Source: Kineosporiaceae bacterium
GTDB taxonomy: Bacteria; Actinomycetota; Actinomycetes; Actinomycetales; Kineosporiaceae
Assembly (NCBI GenBank): GCA_016794595.1
Contig: JAEUJN010000008.1
Coordinates: 248,001 to 312,000 of the forward strand
Direction of reading: 5' to 3'
DNA length: 64,000 bases
Positions 23,831-33,694 of this stretch are shown here, one piece after another. Every line of letters starts with the position of its first letter. Position 1 is the first letter of the stretch. The translations under genes and the position numbers were made by a program. The notes below the pieces were generated by a model that worked only from the letters and a program-made list of their open reading frames with translations, did no database searches and was not told the DNA's origin.

Positions 23831-23896
23831 ACCCGCGCGGCACGATCTGTCGCCAGGGCCACGTGGGCGTCCCGGGCGGTTGTCGGGCGCGACTCG

Positions 23897-23902
23897 TAGG
23901 GT
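23897..23902 (+). promoter_or_regulatory. TAGGGT -10 box of dop
   Basis: TAGGGT, 6 nt before ATG 23909; predicts a leaderless dop transcript. Confidence 0.6.
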
Positions 23903-23908
23903 GGACTC

Positions 23909-25426
23909 ATGAGTGCGCGCCGGATCATGGGGATCGAGACCGAGTACGGCGTCTCGGCTCCCGGTGACCCGACGGCGAACGCCATGCTGCTGTCCAGCCA
24001 GGTGGTCAATGCGTATGCGGCACCACTGGGCAGCCGCGCGGGGCGTGCCCGCTGGGACTACGAGGACGAGGCGCCCCTGCGCGATGCCCGGGGCTGGGAG
24101 TTCCCCCGGGATGCCGCCGATCCGAGCCAGTTGACCGATTCCCCGGACGACCCCGGGCTGGCCAACGTGATCCTGACCAACGGGGCCCGGCTGTACGTCG
24201 ACCACGCCCACCCCGAGTTCTCCAGCCCGGAGGTGAGCAACCCGCGGGACGCAGTGCTGTGGGACAAGGCCGGCGAGCGGGTGATGCTCGAGGCGGTCCG
24301 CCGGATCGCCGCCAACCCGGGGCTGGGCACGGTCAATCTCTACAAGAACAACACGGACAACAAGGGCGCCTCCTACGGCACGCACGAGAACTACCTGATG
24401 CGCCGCGACACCCCGTTCGCCGACATCGTGCGCCACCTCACCCCGTTCTTCGTCACCCGCCAGGTGATCGCCGGCGCCGGCCGGGTCGGGCGTGGGCAGG
24501 ACGGCACCGGGCAGGGCTTCCAGATCAGCCAGCGGGCCGACTTCTTCGAGGTCGAGGTCGGTCTCGAGACCACGCTGAAGCGCCCGATCATCAACACTCG
24601 TGACGAGCCGCACGCCAGCGCCGACCGGTTTCGCCGGTTGCATGTGATCATCGGCGATGCCACCCAGTGCGAGGTGGCCACCTATCTGAAGATGGGCACC
24701 ACCGCCCTGGTGCTCGAGCTGATCGAGGAGAAGGCATTCACCCGCGACCTCGCCGTCGATCGGCCCGTTCCCAGCCTGCACGCCGTGTCCCACGACCCGG
24801 AGCTGAAGACCCTGCTGCGCCTGCGCGACGGCACCACGGCGACCGCCGTCCAGGTGCAGTGGATGTATCTCGAGCAGATCTCCTCCTACGTCACCGGGCG
24901 ACTCGGGGACGACGCGGACGAGCAGACCAAGGACGTGCTCGCCCGCTGGGAGAGCGTGCTCACGCGGCTCGAGTCCGACCCGATGAGCTGTGCCCGTGAG
25001 CTGGACTGGGTGGCAAAACTCCGCCTGCTCCAGGGGTTCCGGCAGCGCGAGAACCTCTCCTGGGACGCCGCCAGGCTGCAACTGATCGACCTGCAGTGGG
25101 CCGATGTCCGCCCCGAGAAGGGGCTCTACCACCGTCTCGCCCAGCGGGGTCAGGTCGAGCGACTGGTCAGTGACGAGGAGATCACCGCGGCGGTCAGCAT
25201 CCCGCCGGAGGACACCCGGGCCTACTTCCGCGGCCGCTGTCTGTCGCGGTACGGCGAGCACGTGGCCGCGGCCTCGTGGGACTCGGTGATCTTCGACGTC
25301 CCGGGCCGCGGGGCCCTGCAGAGGGTGCCGACCCTCGACCCGCGCCGCGGGACGCGCGACCATGTCGGGGCGCTGATCGACCGGTGCCCCACCGCCGCCG
25401 AGCTGCTCGACGCACTCGCGACCTAG
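23909..25426 (+). CDS. dop: Pup deamidase/depupylase Dop
   Basis: 505 aa. Converts the C-terminal Gln of Pup to Glu and removes Pup from substrates. Carboxylate-amine ligase fold: MGIETEYG at the N-terminus binds Mg-ATP; the catalytic aspartate is D98 in [37 protein letters not shown] and INTRDEPHA are active-site segments. The longer sequence before the Asp strand ([18 protein letters not shown]) is the Dop loop that separates Dop from PafA. It is 52 nt upstream of pup. Confidence 0.97.
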   Translation: MSARRIMGIETEYGVSAPGDPTANAMLLSSQVVNAYAAPLGSRAGRARWDYEDEAPLRDARGWEFPRDAADPSQLTDSPDDPGLANVILTNGARLYVDHAHPEFSSPEVSNPRDAVLWDKAGERVMLEAVRRIAANPGLGTVNLYKNNTDNKGASYGTHENYLMRRDTPFADIVRHLTPFFVTRQVIAGAGRVGRGQDGTGQGFQISQRADFFEVEVGLETTLKRPIINTRDEPHASADRFRRLHVIIGDATQCEVATYLKMGTTALVLELIEEKAFTRDLAVDRPVPSLHAVSHDPELKTLLRLRDGTTATAVQVQWMYLEQISSYVTGRLGDDADEQTKDVLARWESVLTRLESDPMSCARELDWVAKLRLLQGFRQRENLSWDAARLQLIDLQWADVRPEKGLYHRLAQRGQVERLVSDEEITAAVSIPPEDTRAYFRGRCLSRYGEHVAAASWDSVIFDVPGRGALQRVPTLDPRRGTRDHVGALIDRCPTAAELLDALAT

Positions 25427-25429
25427 GAT
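25424..25429 (+). promoter_or_regulatory. TAGGAT -10 box for pup overlapping the dop stop codon
   Basis: The TAG stop of dop is the first half of TAGGAT. Transcription from it would give pup a leader of roughly 43 nt. Inferred from motif only. Confidence 0.35.
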
Positions 25430-25433
25430 CGAC

Positions 25434-25467
25434 CCAGACCGAACAGAGGGCCAGACCGAGCAGAGGG
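25434..25467 (+). repeat. 17-bp tandem duplication in the pup leader
   Basis: CCAGACCGAACAGAGGG is followed at once by CCAGACCGAGCAGAGGG (16 of 17 match). The second copy runs into the pup ribosome site GAGGGAGGG, so the duplication doubles a ribosome-site-like sequence. Confidence 0.8.
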
Positions 25468-25478
25468 AGGGACCCGCC

Positions 25479-25670
25479 ATGGCCGGTCAGGAACAGAAGA
25501 CCCCCAAGGACCGAGACGGCGAACCGGACGACGCCGCCCCGCCACCCCCGCAGAGCCAGGCCCAGGTCTCCGGCGACGACGTCGACGCGATCCTGGACGA
25601 GATCGACGACGTGCTGGAGACGAACGCCGAGGAGTTCGTCAAGGGATTCGTGCAGAAGGGCGGGCAGTAA
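25479..25670 (+). CDS. pup: Prokaryotic ubiquitin-like protein Pup
   Basis: 63 aa. Disordered N-terminal half rich in Gln, Asp and Pro, then the helix DDVDAILDEIDDVLETNAEEFVKGF that binds Mpa, and a C-terminal GGQ. The final Gln means Dop must deamidate it before PafA can ligate it to lysines. A strong ribosome site GAGGGAGGG lies 8 nt upstream. Followed after 6 nt by prcB. Confidence 0.98.
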   Translation: MAGQEQKTPKDRDGEPDDAAPPPPQSQAQVSGDDVDAILDEIDDVLETNAEEFVKGFVQKGGQ

Positions 25671-25676
25671 CCCACC

Positions 25677-26504
25677 GTGACACCCACCGCGAGCGGCTCC
25701 GAGACCACGGGCGGGCGCCTCCCCACGGCGTTCACCACCCCCGGGTCCTCCTCCTTCACGGACTTTCTGGTCCGGTATTCCCCCGACCTGCTCCCCGGCC
25801 GGCGACACGAGGGCGGGACGATCCCCGAGCTGCCCCACGCCACCACGATCGTTGCGCTCACCTTCGCCGGGGGGGTGGTGATGGCCGGTGACCGGCGGGC
25901 GACGATGGGCCACCTGATCGCCCACCGCGAGATGGAGAAGGTGTTCCCGGCCGACGAGTACTCCTGCGTCGGGATCGCGGGGACGGCAGGGGTGGCGGTG
26001 GAGCTGGTCCGCCTCTTCCAGGTCGAACTCGAGCACTACGAGAAGATCGAGGGCGCCCTCCTGTCCCTGGACGGCAAGGCGAACCGGCTGGCGACGATGA
26101 TCCGCGGCAACCTGGGCATGGCCCTGCAGGGCCTGGCCGTGGTGCCGCTGTTCGCCGGGTACGACATCGATCGCGCAGCGGGCCGGATCTTCTCCTACGA
26201 CGTGACCGGGGGACGGTACGAGGAGCGATCCCACCACAGCGTCGGCTCGGGCTCGCTGTTCGCCAAGGGCACCCTCAAGCGGGGGTGGCGCGAGGATCTG
26301 GACGCCGCGGGCGCCGTCCGGGTGGCCGTCGATTCCCTGGTCGATGCCGCCGAGGAGGACTCGGCCACCGGCGGGCCGGACGAACGCCGCCGGATCTACC
26401 CGGTGGTGGCCAGCGTGACGGAGTCCGGGTACGCCAGGATCCCCGACGCCGACCTGGCGGCCGTGGTCGACGACGTGATGGCCGAGCGGGGGACCTCCTC
26501 ATGA
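25677..26504 (+). CDS. prcB: Proteasome beta subunit PrcB
   Basis: 275 aa. A 55-residue propeptide is cut to expose catalytic Thr56 in [10 protein letters not shown]. Downstream [25 protein letters not shown] and [25 protein letters not shown] are the conserved beta-subunit core, and [10 protein letters not shown] is matched by [10 protein letters not shown]. Forms the inner rings of the 20S core. Stop overlaps the prcA start (ATGA). Confidence 0.97.
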   Translation: MTPTASGSETTGGRLPTAFTTPGSSSFTDFLVRYSPDLLPGRRHEGGTIPELPHATTIVALTFAGGVVMAGDRRATMGHLIAHREMEKVFPADEYSCVGIAGTAGVAVELVRLFQVELEHYEKIEGALLSLDGKANRLATMIRGNLGMALQGLAVVPLFAGYDIDRAAGRIFSYDVTGGRYEERSHHSVGSGSLFAKGTLKRGWREDLDAAGAVRVAVDSLVDAAEEDSATGGPDERRRIYPVVASVTESGYARIPDADLAAVVDDVMAERGTSS

Positions 26505-27325
26505 GCATGCCGCCCTACTACGCCTCTCCCGAACAGATCATGAAGGACCGGGCGGACTACGCCCGGCGCAACATCGCCCGTGGCCGGCCGGTGATCGTGC
26601 TCGGGTACGACGGCGGGATCGCCTTCGTGGCCGAGAACCCCTCCCGGTCGCTGCACAAGATCAGTGAGATCTACGACCGGATCGCCTTCGCGGCGGTCGG
26701 CAAGTACAACGAGTTCGAGAACCTGCGGGTGGCCGGGGTGCGCTACGCCGACCTGCGCGGGTACTCCTACGACCGCGGCGACGTCACCGCGCGGGGCCTG
26801 GCCAACGCCTATGCCCAGACCCTGGGAGCGGTCTTCACCACCGAGCCCAAACCGCTCGAGGTCGAGATCGCGGTGGCCGAGGTCGGCACCGCTCCCGACC
26901 GGGACCAGATCTTCCGCCTGACCTACGACGGATCTGTGGGCGACGAGGGACCGTTCGTGGCCATGGGCGGGCAGGCCGAGCAGATCACCACCGGCCTGCA
27001 GGAGTCCTGGCGCGAGGGGATGACCCTGTCCGAGGCGCTCACCCTGGCCGTCTCCCTGCTGGGCCGGGACGCCGGCAATGGCGCCGGCCCGCGCACCCTG
27101 GGTGCCGGCCAGCTCGAGGTGGCCATCCTCGACCGCCAACGTCCACGGCGGGCGTTCCGGCGGCTGGCGGGCCCCCTGCTCGAGCGCCTGCTCGCTCCCG
27201 AGGACCCGACCACGGACGTCCCTCCGGTGGACGACGCCCGGCCGGGGTTGCACGACACCCTCACCGGCGACGAGACGCCGGCCCCGGGGGAGTCCCAGGC
27301 CGATCCGGACGCCGGATCTGCCTGA
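26501..27325 (+). CDS. prcA: Proteasome alpha subunit PrcA
   Basis: 274 aa. Outer ring of the 20S core, contacting Mpa. Begins [25 protein letters not shown], the gate-forming N-terminus and H0 helix of actinobacterial alpha subunits; no catalytic threonine. The last 45 residues are acidic and Pro-rich and look disordered. ATG 26501 overlaps the prcB stop, so I reject the upstream extension of the frame. Confidence 0.97.
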   Translation: MSMPPYYASPEQIMKDRADYARRNIARGRPVIVLGYDGGIAFVAENPSRSLHKISEIYDRIAFAAVGKYNEFENLRVAGVRYADLRGYSYDRGDVTARGLANAYAQTLGAVFTTEPKPLEVEIAVAEVGTAPDRDQIFRLTYDGSVGDEGPFVAMGGQAEQITTGLQESWREGMTLSEALTLAVSLLGRDAGNGAGPRTLGAGQLEVAILDRQRPRRAFRRLAGPLLERLLAPEDPTTDVPPVDDARPGLHDTLTGDETPAPGESQADPDAGSA

Positions 27326-27371
27326 GCCAGCAGGGATGTCGGCGCGGCTATCGGTACCGGCGGTCCCCACC

Positions 27372-27377
27372 TAGAGT
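27372..27377 (+). promoter_or_regulatory. TAGAGT -10 box of pafA
   Basis: TAGAGT, 6 nt before ATG 27384; suggests pafA has its own leaderless transcript besides read-through from prcA. Confidence 0.6.
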
Positions 27378-27383
27378 GGGTGC

Positions 27384-28745
27384 ATGGACCGCCGAATCTT
27401 CGGGATCGAGACGGAATTCGGCGTCACGTGCGCCTTCGAGGGCCAGCGCAAGCTCAGCCCGGACGAGGTCGCGCGCTACCTCTTCCGCAAGGTGGTGTCC
27501 TGGGGCCGATCGAGCAATGTCTTCCTGCGCAACGGCGCCCGGTTGTACCTGGACGTCGGCTCGCACCCGGAGTACGCCACTCCCGAGTGCGACGACGTGC
27601 GCGAGCTCGTGGTGCACGACCGGGCCGGCGAGCGGATCCTCGAGGGCCTGCTGGTGGACGCCGAGCGCCGCCTGCACGAGGAGGGCATCGCCGGTGAGGT
27701 GTTCCTGTTCAAGAACAACACCGACTCGGCCGGCAACTCCTACGGCTGCCACGAGAACTACCTGGTCAGCCGGCACGGCGAGTTCGGGAGGCTGTCCGAC
27801 GTCCTGATCCCGTTCCTGGTCACCCGCCAGCTGGTCGTGGGGGCGGGCAAGGTGCTGCAGACCCCCCGCGGCGCGGTCTTCTGCCTGAGCCAGCGCGCCG
27901 ACCACATCTGGGAGGGCGTCTCCAGCGCCACCACTCGCTCCCGCCCGATCATCAACACCCGCGACGAACCGCACGCGGACGCCGAGCGCTACCGCCGGCT
28001 GCACGTGATCGTCGGTGACTCGAACATGTCCGAGACCACCACCATGCTGAAGGTGGGTGCCACCGACCTGGTGCTGCGGATGATCGAGGCAGGGGTCGTC
28101 GTCCGCGACCACACCCTGGAGAACCCGATCCGGGCGATCCGCGAGGTCAGCCACGACCTGACCGGGCGCCGCCGGGTCCGGCTGGCCAACGGCCGGGAGG
28201 CGAGTGCGCTCGAGATCCAGGAGGAGTACCTGGAGCGGGCCAAGGACTTCGTCGACTCGCGCGGGCTGCACACCGACGTGATCAAACGGGTGCTCGACCT
28301 GTGGGAGCGTGGCCTTCGCGCCGTCCGTACCGGTGACCCGTCGCTGGTGGACCGCGAGATCGACTGGGCGATCAAGCACCGCCTGGTGGAGCGCTATCGC
28401 GCCCGGCACGACCTGCCGCTGTCGTCACCGCGGATCGCCCGGCTCGACCTGGCCTACCACGACATTCACCGCGATCGGGGACTGCACTACCTGATGGTCA
28501 AGAAGGGGCTGGCCGAGCGGGTCAGCGCCGACATCGAGGTGTTCCGCGCCACCGCCGTCCCGCCGCAGACCACCCGGGCCAAGCTTCGCGGCGACTTCGT
28601 CCGCCGGGCCCAGGAGCGCCGGCGGGACTTCACCGTCGACTGGGTGCACCTCAAGCTCAACGATCAGGCCCAGCGCACCGTGCTGTGCAAGGACCCCTTC
28701 CGGTCGGTCGACGAGCGGGTGGAACGGCTCATCCAGAGCATGTGA
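27384..28745 (+). CDS. pafA: Pup-protein ligase PafA
   Basis: 453 aa. Ligates deamidated Pup to substrate lysines. Shares the fold of Dop: FGIETEFG, the catalytic D57 in [37 protein letters not shown] and INTRDEPHA. It lacks the Dop loop ahead of the aspartate strand, which separates it from the depupylase 3.5 kb upstream. Closes the proteasome gene set and is followed by an FKBP lipoprotein gene. Confidence 0.97.
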   Translation: MDRRIFGIETEFGVTCAFEGQRKLSPDEVARYLFRKVVSWGRSSNVFLRNGARLYLDVGSHPEYATPECDDVRELVVHDRAGERILEGLLVDAERRLHEEGIAGEVFLFKNNTDSAGNSYGCHENYLVSRHGEFGRLSDVLIPFLVTRQLVVGAGKVLQTPRGAVFCLSQRADHIWEGVSSATTRSRPIINTRDEPHADAERYRRLHVIVGDSNMSETTTMLKVGATDLVLRMIEAGVVVRDHTLENPIRAIREVSHDLTGRRRVRLANGREASALEIQEEYLERAKDFVDSRGLHTDVIKRVLDLWERGLRAVRTGDPSLVDREIDWAIKHRLVERYRARHDLPLSSPRIARLDLAYHDIHRDRGLHYLMVKKGLAERVSADIEVFRATAVPPQTTRAKLRGDFVRRAQERRRDFTVDWVHLKLNDQAQRTVLCKDPFRSVDERVERLIQSM

Positions 28746-28759
28746 ACGGCCCCGGCGGC

Positions 28760-28765
28760 TAGGGT
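28760..28765 (+). promoter_or_regulatory. TAGGGT -10 box of the FKBP lipoprotein gene
   Basis: TAGGGT, 8 nt before GTG 28774 in a 28-nt gap after pafA. Confidence 0.5.
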
Positions 28766-28773
28766 GTCATCTC

Positions 28774-29739
28774 GTGTCGGCCCGTCCCCGCCTCGGTCCC
28801 GCGCTCGCCGGTCTGGTGATCCTGATCGCCACCCTGGCCGCCGGGTGCAGCACCCCCAGCAGCTCGGTGGGTCCCACCCGGACGACCGTCGCGACGACCC
28901 TGGACCAGGTCATGGTGGAGGGCAAGGCGGGCGAGAAGCCGAAGATCACCGTGCCCGCCCCGTTCTCGGTGCAGGACAGTCTGCGCACGGTGATGGCCAC
29001 GGGTACCGGCGCGGCGGCCAAGGCCGGCTACCGGGTCACCATCCAGTACGTGGGGGTCAACGGCACGGACGGCACGGAGTTCGACACCTCCTTCGGCGTC
29101 CGCCCGACCAGCTTCGTGCTGAGCGCCGCCAACAACCTGCCGGGACTGGTCACGGCGTTGGAGGGAGTCACGGCCGGGTCACGGCTGCTGCTCGCCCTGC
29201 CACCGGAACGGGCTTACGGCCTCAAGGGCTTCCCGAAGGCCGGCATCGGCCCCACGGACACCATCGTGATGGTGGTCGACCTGGTCGCCGTCCAGCCCGT
29301 GCTCGCCCGGGCCACCGGGACGGCGGCCAAGCCCAAGGCCGGCCTGCCGACCGTGACCCTGGGCGCGAAGGGGGCGCCCACGATCACTCTGCCCAAGGGC
29401 GACCCGCCGGCCACCCTGGTGGTCCAACCGCTGATCGTGGGCAAGGGCGCCAAGGTGGCCCGCGGGCAACAGATCACCGTGCACTACACCGGGGTGCTCT
29501 GGCCCGGCGGGACCGTCTTCGACTCCACGTGGAAGCAGGCCGTCGGGTCCACGTTCTCCATCGGCACGGGAGCGTTGATCGCCGGCTGGGATCGAGGGCT
29601 GGTCGGCCAGCCCGTCGGTAGCCAGGTGCTGCTGATCGTCCCGCCGGACGACGGCTACGGGGCCGAGGGCAAGCCCGAGATCAAGATCAAGGGCACGGAC
29701 ACGCTGGTGTTCGTGGTCGACATCCTGGACGCGGCCTGA
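28774..29739 (+). CDS. Lipoprotein with two FKBP-type prolyl isomerase domains
   Basis: 321 aa. Signal peptide with lipobox LAAGC (Cys about residue 25) predicts an exported, lipid-anchored protein. Two FKBP domains follow. The first (about 75-180) is degenerate, with YRVTIQYVGVNGTDGTEFDTS and FPKAGIGPTDTIVMVVDL. The second (about 215-320) is canonical, with VHYTGVLWPGGTVFDSTW, IAGWDRGLVGQPVGSQVLLIVPPDDGYG and DTLVFVVDI. It would assist folding outside the membrane. It sits between pafA and a cytosolic FKBP, a recurrent actinobacterial neighbourhood. Confidence 0.9.
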   Translation: MSARPRLGPALAGLVILIATLAAGCSTPSSSVGPTRTTVATTLDQVMVEGKAGEKPKITVPAPFSVQDSLRTVMATGTGAAAKAGYRVTIQYVGVNGTDGTEFDTSFGVRPTSFVLSAANNLPGLVTALEGVTAGSRLLLALPPERAYGLKGFPKAGIGPTDTIVMVVDLVAVQPVLARATGTAAKPKAGLPTVTLGAKGAPTITLPKGDPPATLVVQPLIVGKGAKVARGQQITVHYTGVLWPGGTVFDSTWKQAVGSTFSIGTGALIAGWDRGLVGQPVGSQVLLIVPPDDGYGAEGKPEIKIKGTDTLVFVVDILDAA

Positions 29740-29824
29740 TGCCTCCACGGACCGGGCACCGAGCACGGTCACCGCTGTGATCACCGATCCATCCATCCAT
29801 CCCTGCGCCACCCGAGGAGACGCT

Positions 29825-30217
29825 GTGAGCGACGATGTCCTGAACGGCCGCGGCAAGCCCGAGATCGACTTCCCCGGAGGGGAGCCGCCGGCCGCGTTGC
29901 AGGTGGTCGACGAGGTCGAGGGCACCGGCGCGGTCGCCACCGCGGGCAGCCGGGTGAGCGCTCACTATGTCGGGGTCTCCTTCTCCACCGGTGAGGAGTT
30001 CGACGCGTCCTGGAACCGCGGCTCACCACTGGACTTCCGCCTGGGCGTCGGTCAGGTCATCGCCGGGTGGGACCAGGGCATCGACGGCATGCGCGTGGGT
30101 GGCCGGCGACGGCTGGTGATCCCGCCGCACCTGGCCTACGGCAGCCGGGGCGCCGGTCGGGCGATCGGGCCGAACGAGACCCTGATCTTCGTGGTGGACC
30201 TGGTCGACGTCGGCTGA
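29825..30217 (+). CDS. Cytosolic FKBP-type peptidyl-prolyl isomerase
   Basis: 130 aa single FKBP domain: VSAHYVGVSFSTGEEFDASW, FRLGVGQVIAGWDQGIDGMRVGGRRRLVIPPHLAYG and ETLIFVVDLVDV. No signal peptide. GTG 29825 follows a GAGGAGA ribosome site; a four-unit ATCC repeat lies just before it (29787-29802). Confidence 0.92.
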   Translation: MSDDVLNGRGKPEIDFPGGEPPAALQVVDEVEGTGAVATAGSRVSAHYVGVSFSTGEEFDASWNRGSPLDFRLGVGQVIAGWDQGIDGMRVGGRRRLVIPPHLAYGSRGAGRAIGPNETLIFVVDLVDVG

Positions 30218-30239
30218 CCTCGTCGCGGCGGTGGGGCGC

Positions 30240-31379
30240 TCAGGCGTTGATCAGCGCCACGGCGTGCCGGCCGGCCGCTGCGGCGGCCAGGAACGCCGGC
30301 TCGTCGGCGTCCAGGGTGCGACCCATGGTCGACAACCGAACCGGGCTGGCGTCCAGGGCCGCCCGCAGGCCGTCCAGCGAGACAGCCACCAGGTTGTGCC
30401 TGCCCTCCGGCGGCGCGAGCACCGTGGTCTGAGCCCAGACCGCCATCCCGAGTTCGCTCCAGGCGCCGCCGTCCCGACCGGGCAGGCCGAACACCGGCAC
30501 CGCGACGTCCGCCGGCGCCAGGGCGACCCGCGCGAGCGAGGTCAGGCTGTGGTGGGACACCCCGCGATGGCGCTCGCGAGGGTCTGCCCCCGAGACCCGC
30601 AAGGCGGCCACCGGGCGCCCGGACAGCGTCGCCGCGGCATTGACCGCCTCCCCGGTGGCCACCCCGCTGAACCCCCACCGCGTGCCCGTCCCGACCACGC
30701 CCGGGCCCGGTGCCACCACGGCCACATCGGCGTTGAGCACCAAGCGAGCCGCCAGCAGTCCGCTGTGCAGGCTGACCGCCTCCAGGTCACCACCGAAGGC
30801 CTGCCCGACGGTGATGCACGCCTCGATCCACCCGGCGGCCCGCAGCCCGGCCACCGCCCGGGAGAACCAGGCGGGCAGGGCCGCGCCGTCGGTCATCACA
30901 TAGGCCACACGCGGCGGGGCGGCTCCGCCGGCCCAGTCCGCGCGGATCCCGGCGATCACCGGGGCAAGGTGGGAGTGCAGGTCGGCGACCACCACCGGCA
31001 TTCCCCCGACGTCGTCGGCGTCACGCAGCAGCTCGTGGTGGGGTGAGGCCTCCTCGTCGACCCCCAGCACCATGTACTGCTGCGGGGTGTAGCGGGCCTT
31101 GACCAGATGACCGGGACCGAGCGAGACCTGCCCGGCGGCGCGGTGGGGGATGGCCACCACGAAGGCATACCCGCCGGTGCCCAGCCCCGCCTCGAGGGCT
31201 GCGGTGTTGAGCCGGACCAGGTCGCCGACCTCCGGCCGTCCCACCAGCAGCGGATAGGCCAGGGCCCGGACGGGGGTCCAGGTGCGGGTGGCATCGTCCA
31301 GGACGTCGACGGTGCACTCCAGCGCGCCGTCCCACTCGGCGTCGAGCGAGGAGACCCTGCCCTCGCGCCAGCCGCTCAC
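30240..31379 (-). CDS. DUF3866 family protein
   Basis: 379 aa from GTG 31379, chosen for the GGGAGG ribosome site 5 nt upstream; a GTG 54 nt earlier is an alternative. Recognised as DUF3866, a family conserved beside pafBC in actinobacteria. Notable segments are GHLVKARYTPQQYMVLGVDE, VVVADLHSHLAPVIAGIRA, VAYVMTDGAALPAWFSR and ITVGQAFGGDLEAV. The DLHSHL and MTDGAALP motifs could form an active site, but no function is established. Divergent from pafB. Confidence 0.78.
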   Translation of the reverse strand: MSGWREGRVSSLDAEWDGALECTVDVLDDATRTWTPVRALAYPLLVGRPEVGDLVRLNTAALEAGLGTGGYAFVVAIPHRAAGQVSLGPGHLVKARYTPQQYMVLGVDEEASPHHELLRDADDVGGMPVVVADLHSHLAPVIAGIRADWAGGAAPPRVAYVMTDGAALPAWFSRAVAGLRAAGWIEACITVGQAFGGDLEAVSLHSGLLAARLVLNADVAVVAPGPGVVGTGTRWGFSGVATGEAVNAAATLSGRPVAALRVSGADPRERHRGVSHHSLTSLARVALAPADVAVPVFGLPGRDGGAWSELGMAVWAQTTVLAPPEGRHNLVAVSLDGLRAALDASPVRLSTMGRTLDADEPAFLAAAAAGRHAVALINA

Positions 31380-31424
31380 GTCCACCTCCCGATCGACCTC
31401 CCGGCCGTGACGTCCCGTCTCGGG

Positions 31425-31430
31425 TAGCGT
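31425..31430 (+). promoter_or_regulatory. TAGCGT -10 box of pafB
   Basis: TAGCGT, 8 nt before ATG 31439 and 5 nt before an in-frame GTG 31436; the usual spacing favours ATG. Confidence 0.5.
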
Positions 31431-31438
31431 CACGCGTG

Positions 31439-32503
31439 ATGCCCGCGACGAACCGTACCGAACGGCTGCTCAACCTGGTCATCGCCCTGGCTGCCACCAG
31501 CCGCTGGCTGACCAAGGAGCAGATCAGGCGCGCGGTCCCGCAGTACGAGCGGTGCGAGTCCGACGAGGCCTTCGACCGCATGTTCGAGCGGGACAAGGAG
31601 GACCTGCGTGAGCTCGGCGTCCCCCTGGTCACCGGCTCGCACGACCCCCTCTTCGACGACGAGCCGGGCTACCGGATCGACCGCGGCAGGTACGAGTTGC
31701 CCGCCATCGATCTCACTGCCGAGGAGCTGGCGGTGCTCGGCCTGGCCAGCCGCGTGTGGCAGCAGGCCAGCCTGGCCGGTCCGGCGGCCCGGGCGATGGT
31801 CAAGCTGCGCTCTCTCGGGGTGAGTGAGGACTGCGAGACCCTGGTCGGCATCGAGCCCCGGGTGCGCGCGGCCGAGCCGGCCTTCGAGCCGCTGTACGCC
31901 GCGACCCGGGACGGCGCCCCGGTGGCGTTCCGGTATCGCAAGCCCGGGGACACCGCGGCCGCCGAGCGACGGGTGGAGCCGTGGGCCCTGACCGCTCGCG
32001 GGGGCTGGTGGTACCTGGTGGGCCACGACCGGGGCCGCGGGGCCCCGCGGGCGTTCAAACTCAGCCGGATCGAGGGCGGCATCCGGCGGGTGGGTGCGGC
32101 GGGCACGGTGGTCCCGCCCCGAGATCTCGACCCGGCCGCGATGGTCAGACCCGAACGCACCGAGCGGGACGATCGCCCTGCTCGGCTTCGGCTGCGGGCG
32201 GGCCGGGGGACGGCGCTGCGCTTACGGGAGGGGGCCCGTCTGGTGACCGACGAGGAGGGCTGGTCCCTGATCGAGATACCGATCGGGGACGTGGCCCAGC
32301 TGGCCCACCAGCTCGCCGGCCACGGTCCGGACGTTCTCGTGGAGTCCCCACCCGAGTTGCGCGAGCGGGTGCTGGGGCTCCTGCAGGGCACACGCCTGAC
32401 GCACGCCACGGACACCAGCGGCCCCGAGCCGGCGACCCCAGGGCCGCCGAGCCCGGCGGCGGCGCACTCGCCGGTGTCCGGCGCTCCCGGGGGCCCGCGA
32501 TGA
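31439..32503 (+). CDS. pafB: WYL-domain transcription regulator PafB
   Basis: 354 aa. N-terminal winged helix-turn-helix (TERLLNLVIALAATSRWLTKEQIR), a middle region, then a WYL domain with GGWWYLVGHDRGRGAPRAFKLSRIEG and the C-terminal WCX extension. In mycobacteria PafBC activates many RecA-independent DNA-damage genes. The last 40 residues are Pro/Ala-rich. ATGA overlap with pafC implies equal expression of both partners. Confidence 0.92.
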   Translation: MPATNRTERLLNLVIALAATSRWLTKEQIRRAVPQYERCESDEAFDRMFERDKEDLRELGVPLVTGSHDPLFDDEPGYRIDRGRYELPAIDLTAEELAVLGLASRVWQQASLAGPAARAMVKLRSLGVSEDCETLVGIEPRVRAAEPAFEPLYAATRDGAPVAFRYRKPGDTAAAERRVEPWALTARGGWWYLVGHDRGRGAPRAFKLSRIEGGIRRVGAAGTVVPPRDLDPAAMVRPERTERDDRPARLRLRAGRGTALRLREGARLVTDEEGWSLIEIPIGDVAQLAHQLAGHGPDVLVESPPELRERVLGLLQGTRLTHATDTSGPEPATPGPPSPAAAHSPVSGAPGGPR

Positions 32504-33453
32504 GCGTCGGGGCCACGGCGCGGTTGTCGCGACTGCTGACCATGGTGCCCTGGCTGCTGCAACGCCAGGGGGTGCCCCTGGCCGAGGCGGCGGCGCATTT
32601 CGAGATCAGCCAGGCCGAGCTGGTGAAGGACCTCGAGTTGCTGTTCGTCTGCGGGACGCCAGGTCACCTGCCGGACGATCTGATCGACGCCGACTGGGAA
32701 TCCGGGCGGGTCTACCTGCGCAACGCCGATGCCATCTCCCGGCCGCTGCGACTGGGGATCGACGAGGCCGTGGCCCTGCTGGTCGGTCTGCGGACGCTGG
32801 CCGACGTGCCGGGACTGCACGACCGCGACGCCCTGGAGTCGGCGCTGACCAAGCTGTCCACTGCCGCGGGCGATGCCGCGTCGGCCGCTGCCGCGGTCAC
32901 GGTCGACCTGTCCCGAGGGGTCAGCGAGACCACCCTGGGCACCCTGCGAGACGCCGTCCGCCGCCGTCGACGGGTTCACCTGCGCTATCTGGTGCCCAGC
33001 CGGGACGAGACCACCGAGCGGGACGTCGACCCGATCCGCGTGATGACCCTCGATGGGCGCTGGTACCTGGACGGCTGGTGCCATCGGGCCGAGAGCGCCC
33101 GACGGTTCCGCCTGGACCGGGTGGTGAGCGTCGACCTGCTGGACGCGGACGGCACCCCGCCGGCGGGAGTGGTCCCCCCGGACCTGGACGAGCTGTTCTC
33201 ACCCTCGCCCGATGACCTGATGGTCACGGTCGACCTGGCGCCCCAGGCGCGCTGGGTGGCCGAGTACTACCCGGTCGAGCAGACGGTCGAGCTTGCCGGG
33301 GGCGGCCTGCGCGTGCGGCTGCGCACAGCCTCGCCGGACTGGCTTCCCCGCCTGGCCCTGCAGCTCGGTGGTGGCATGCGCGTGATCTCACCCCCCGAGG
33401 TGGTCGGTCGGGTCGCAGAGCTGGCGGACGCCGCTCTGGCGGCGTACTCGTGA
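32500..33453 (+). CDS. pafC: WYL-domain transcription regulator PafC
   Basis: 317 aa. N-terminal helix-turn-helix (RLLTMVPWLLQRQGVPLAEAAAHFEISQ) followed by a WYL domain (RWYLDGWCHRAESARRFRLDRV) and WCX region. Partner of PafB, with which it forms a heterodimer in mycobacteria; some species fuse the two. Start fixed by overlap with the pafB stop. Confidence 0.92.
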   Translation: MSVGATARLSRLLTMVPWLLQRQGVPLAEAAAHFEISQAELVKDLELLFVCGTPGHLPDDLIDADWESGRVYLRNADAISRPLRLGIDEAVALLVGLRTLADVPGLHDRDALESALTKLSTAAGDAASAAAAVTVDLSRGVSETTLGTLRDAVRRRRRVHLRYLVPSRDETTERDVDPIRVMTLDGRWYLDGWCHRAESARRFRLDRVVSVDLLDADGTPPAGVVPPDLDELFSPSPDDLMVTVDLAPQARWVAEYYPVEQTVELAGGGLRVRLRTASPDWLPRLALQLGGGMRVISPPEVVGRVAELADAALAAYS

Positions 33454-33471
33454 GCCGCCGGTTCGGGTAAG

Positions 33472-33488
33472 CCCCCGTCCGGTGGGGG
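33472..33488 (+). terminator. Possible pafBC terminator hairpin
   Basis: CCCCC and GGGGG flank GTCCGGT 19 nt after pafC; a C-rich rather than U-rich tract follows, so intrinsic termination is uncertain. The remainder of the 241-nt gap (33454-33694) includes a comparatively AT-rich stretch near 33600-33650 that may hold the next promoter. Confidence 0.35.
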
Positions 33489-33694
33489 TGTTCCCCCCCT
33501 TCGTGCCATGGGCGGATCCGCCGTTCCGACGATTCTTCCGCGGCACCCTCCACCCCACGTGTCGCGGTGTCGAGGCCGCCTGAGCACCTGCCACGATGTG
33601 ACCGCTGTTAACCCAGAGTACTCATGTGACAACAGAGTGCTACCGACGGGTTTGGCAGGGAAGACACCCACCCGCCACCAAGGAGGCCCTCACC

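Noticed and set aside
23909-28745. dop and pafA as duplicated copies of one function
   Set aside because: The Dop loop and the shorter pre-aspartate segment separate them clearly into depupylase and ligase.
29787-29802. Four ATCC units as a phase-variation tract
   Set aside because: Four short units upstream of the start codon are too few to infer switching; noted only in the FKBP entry.
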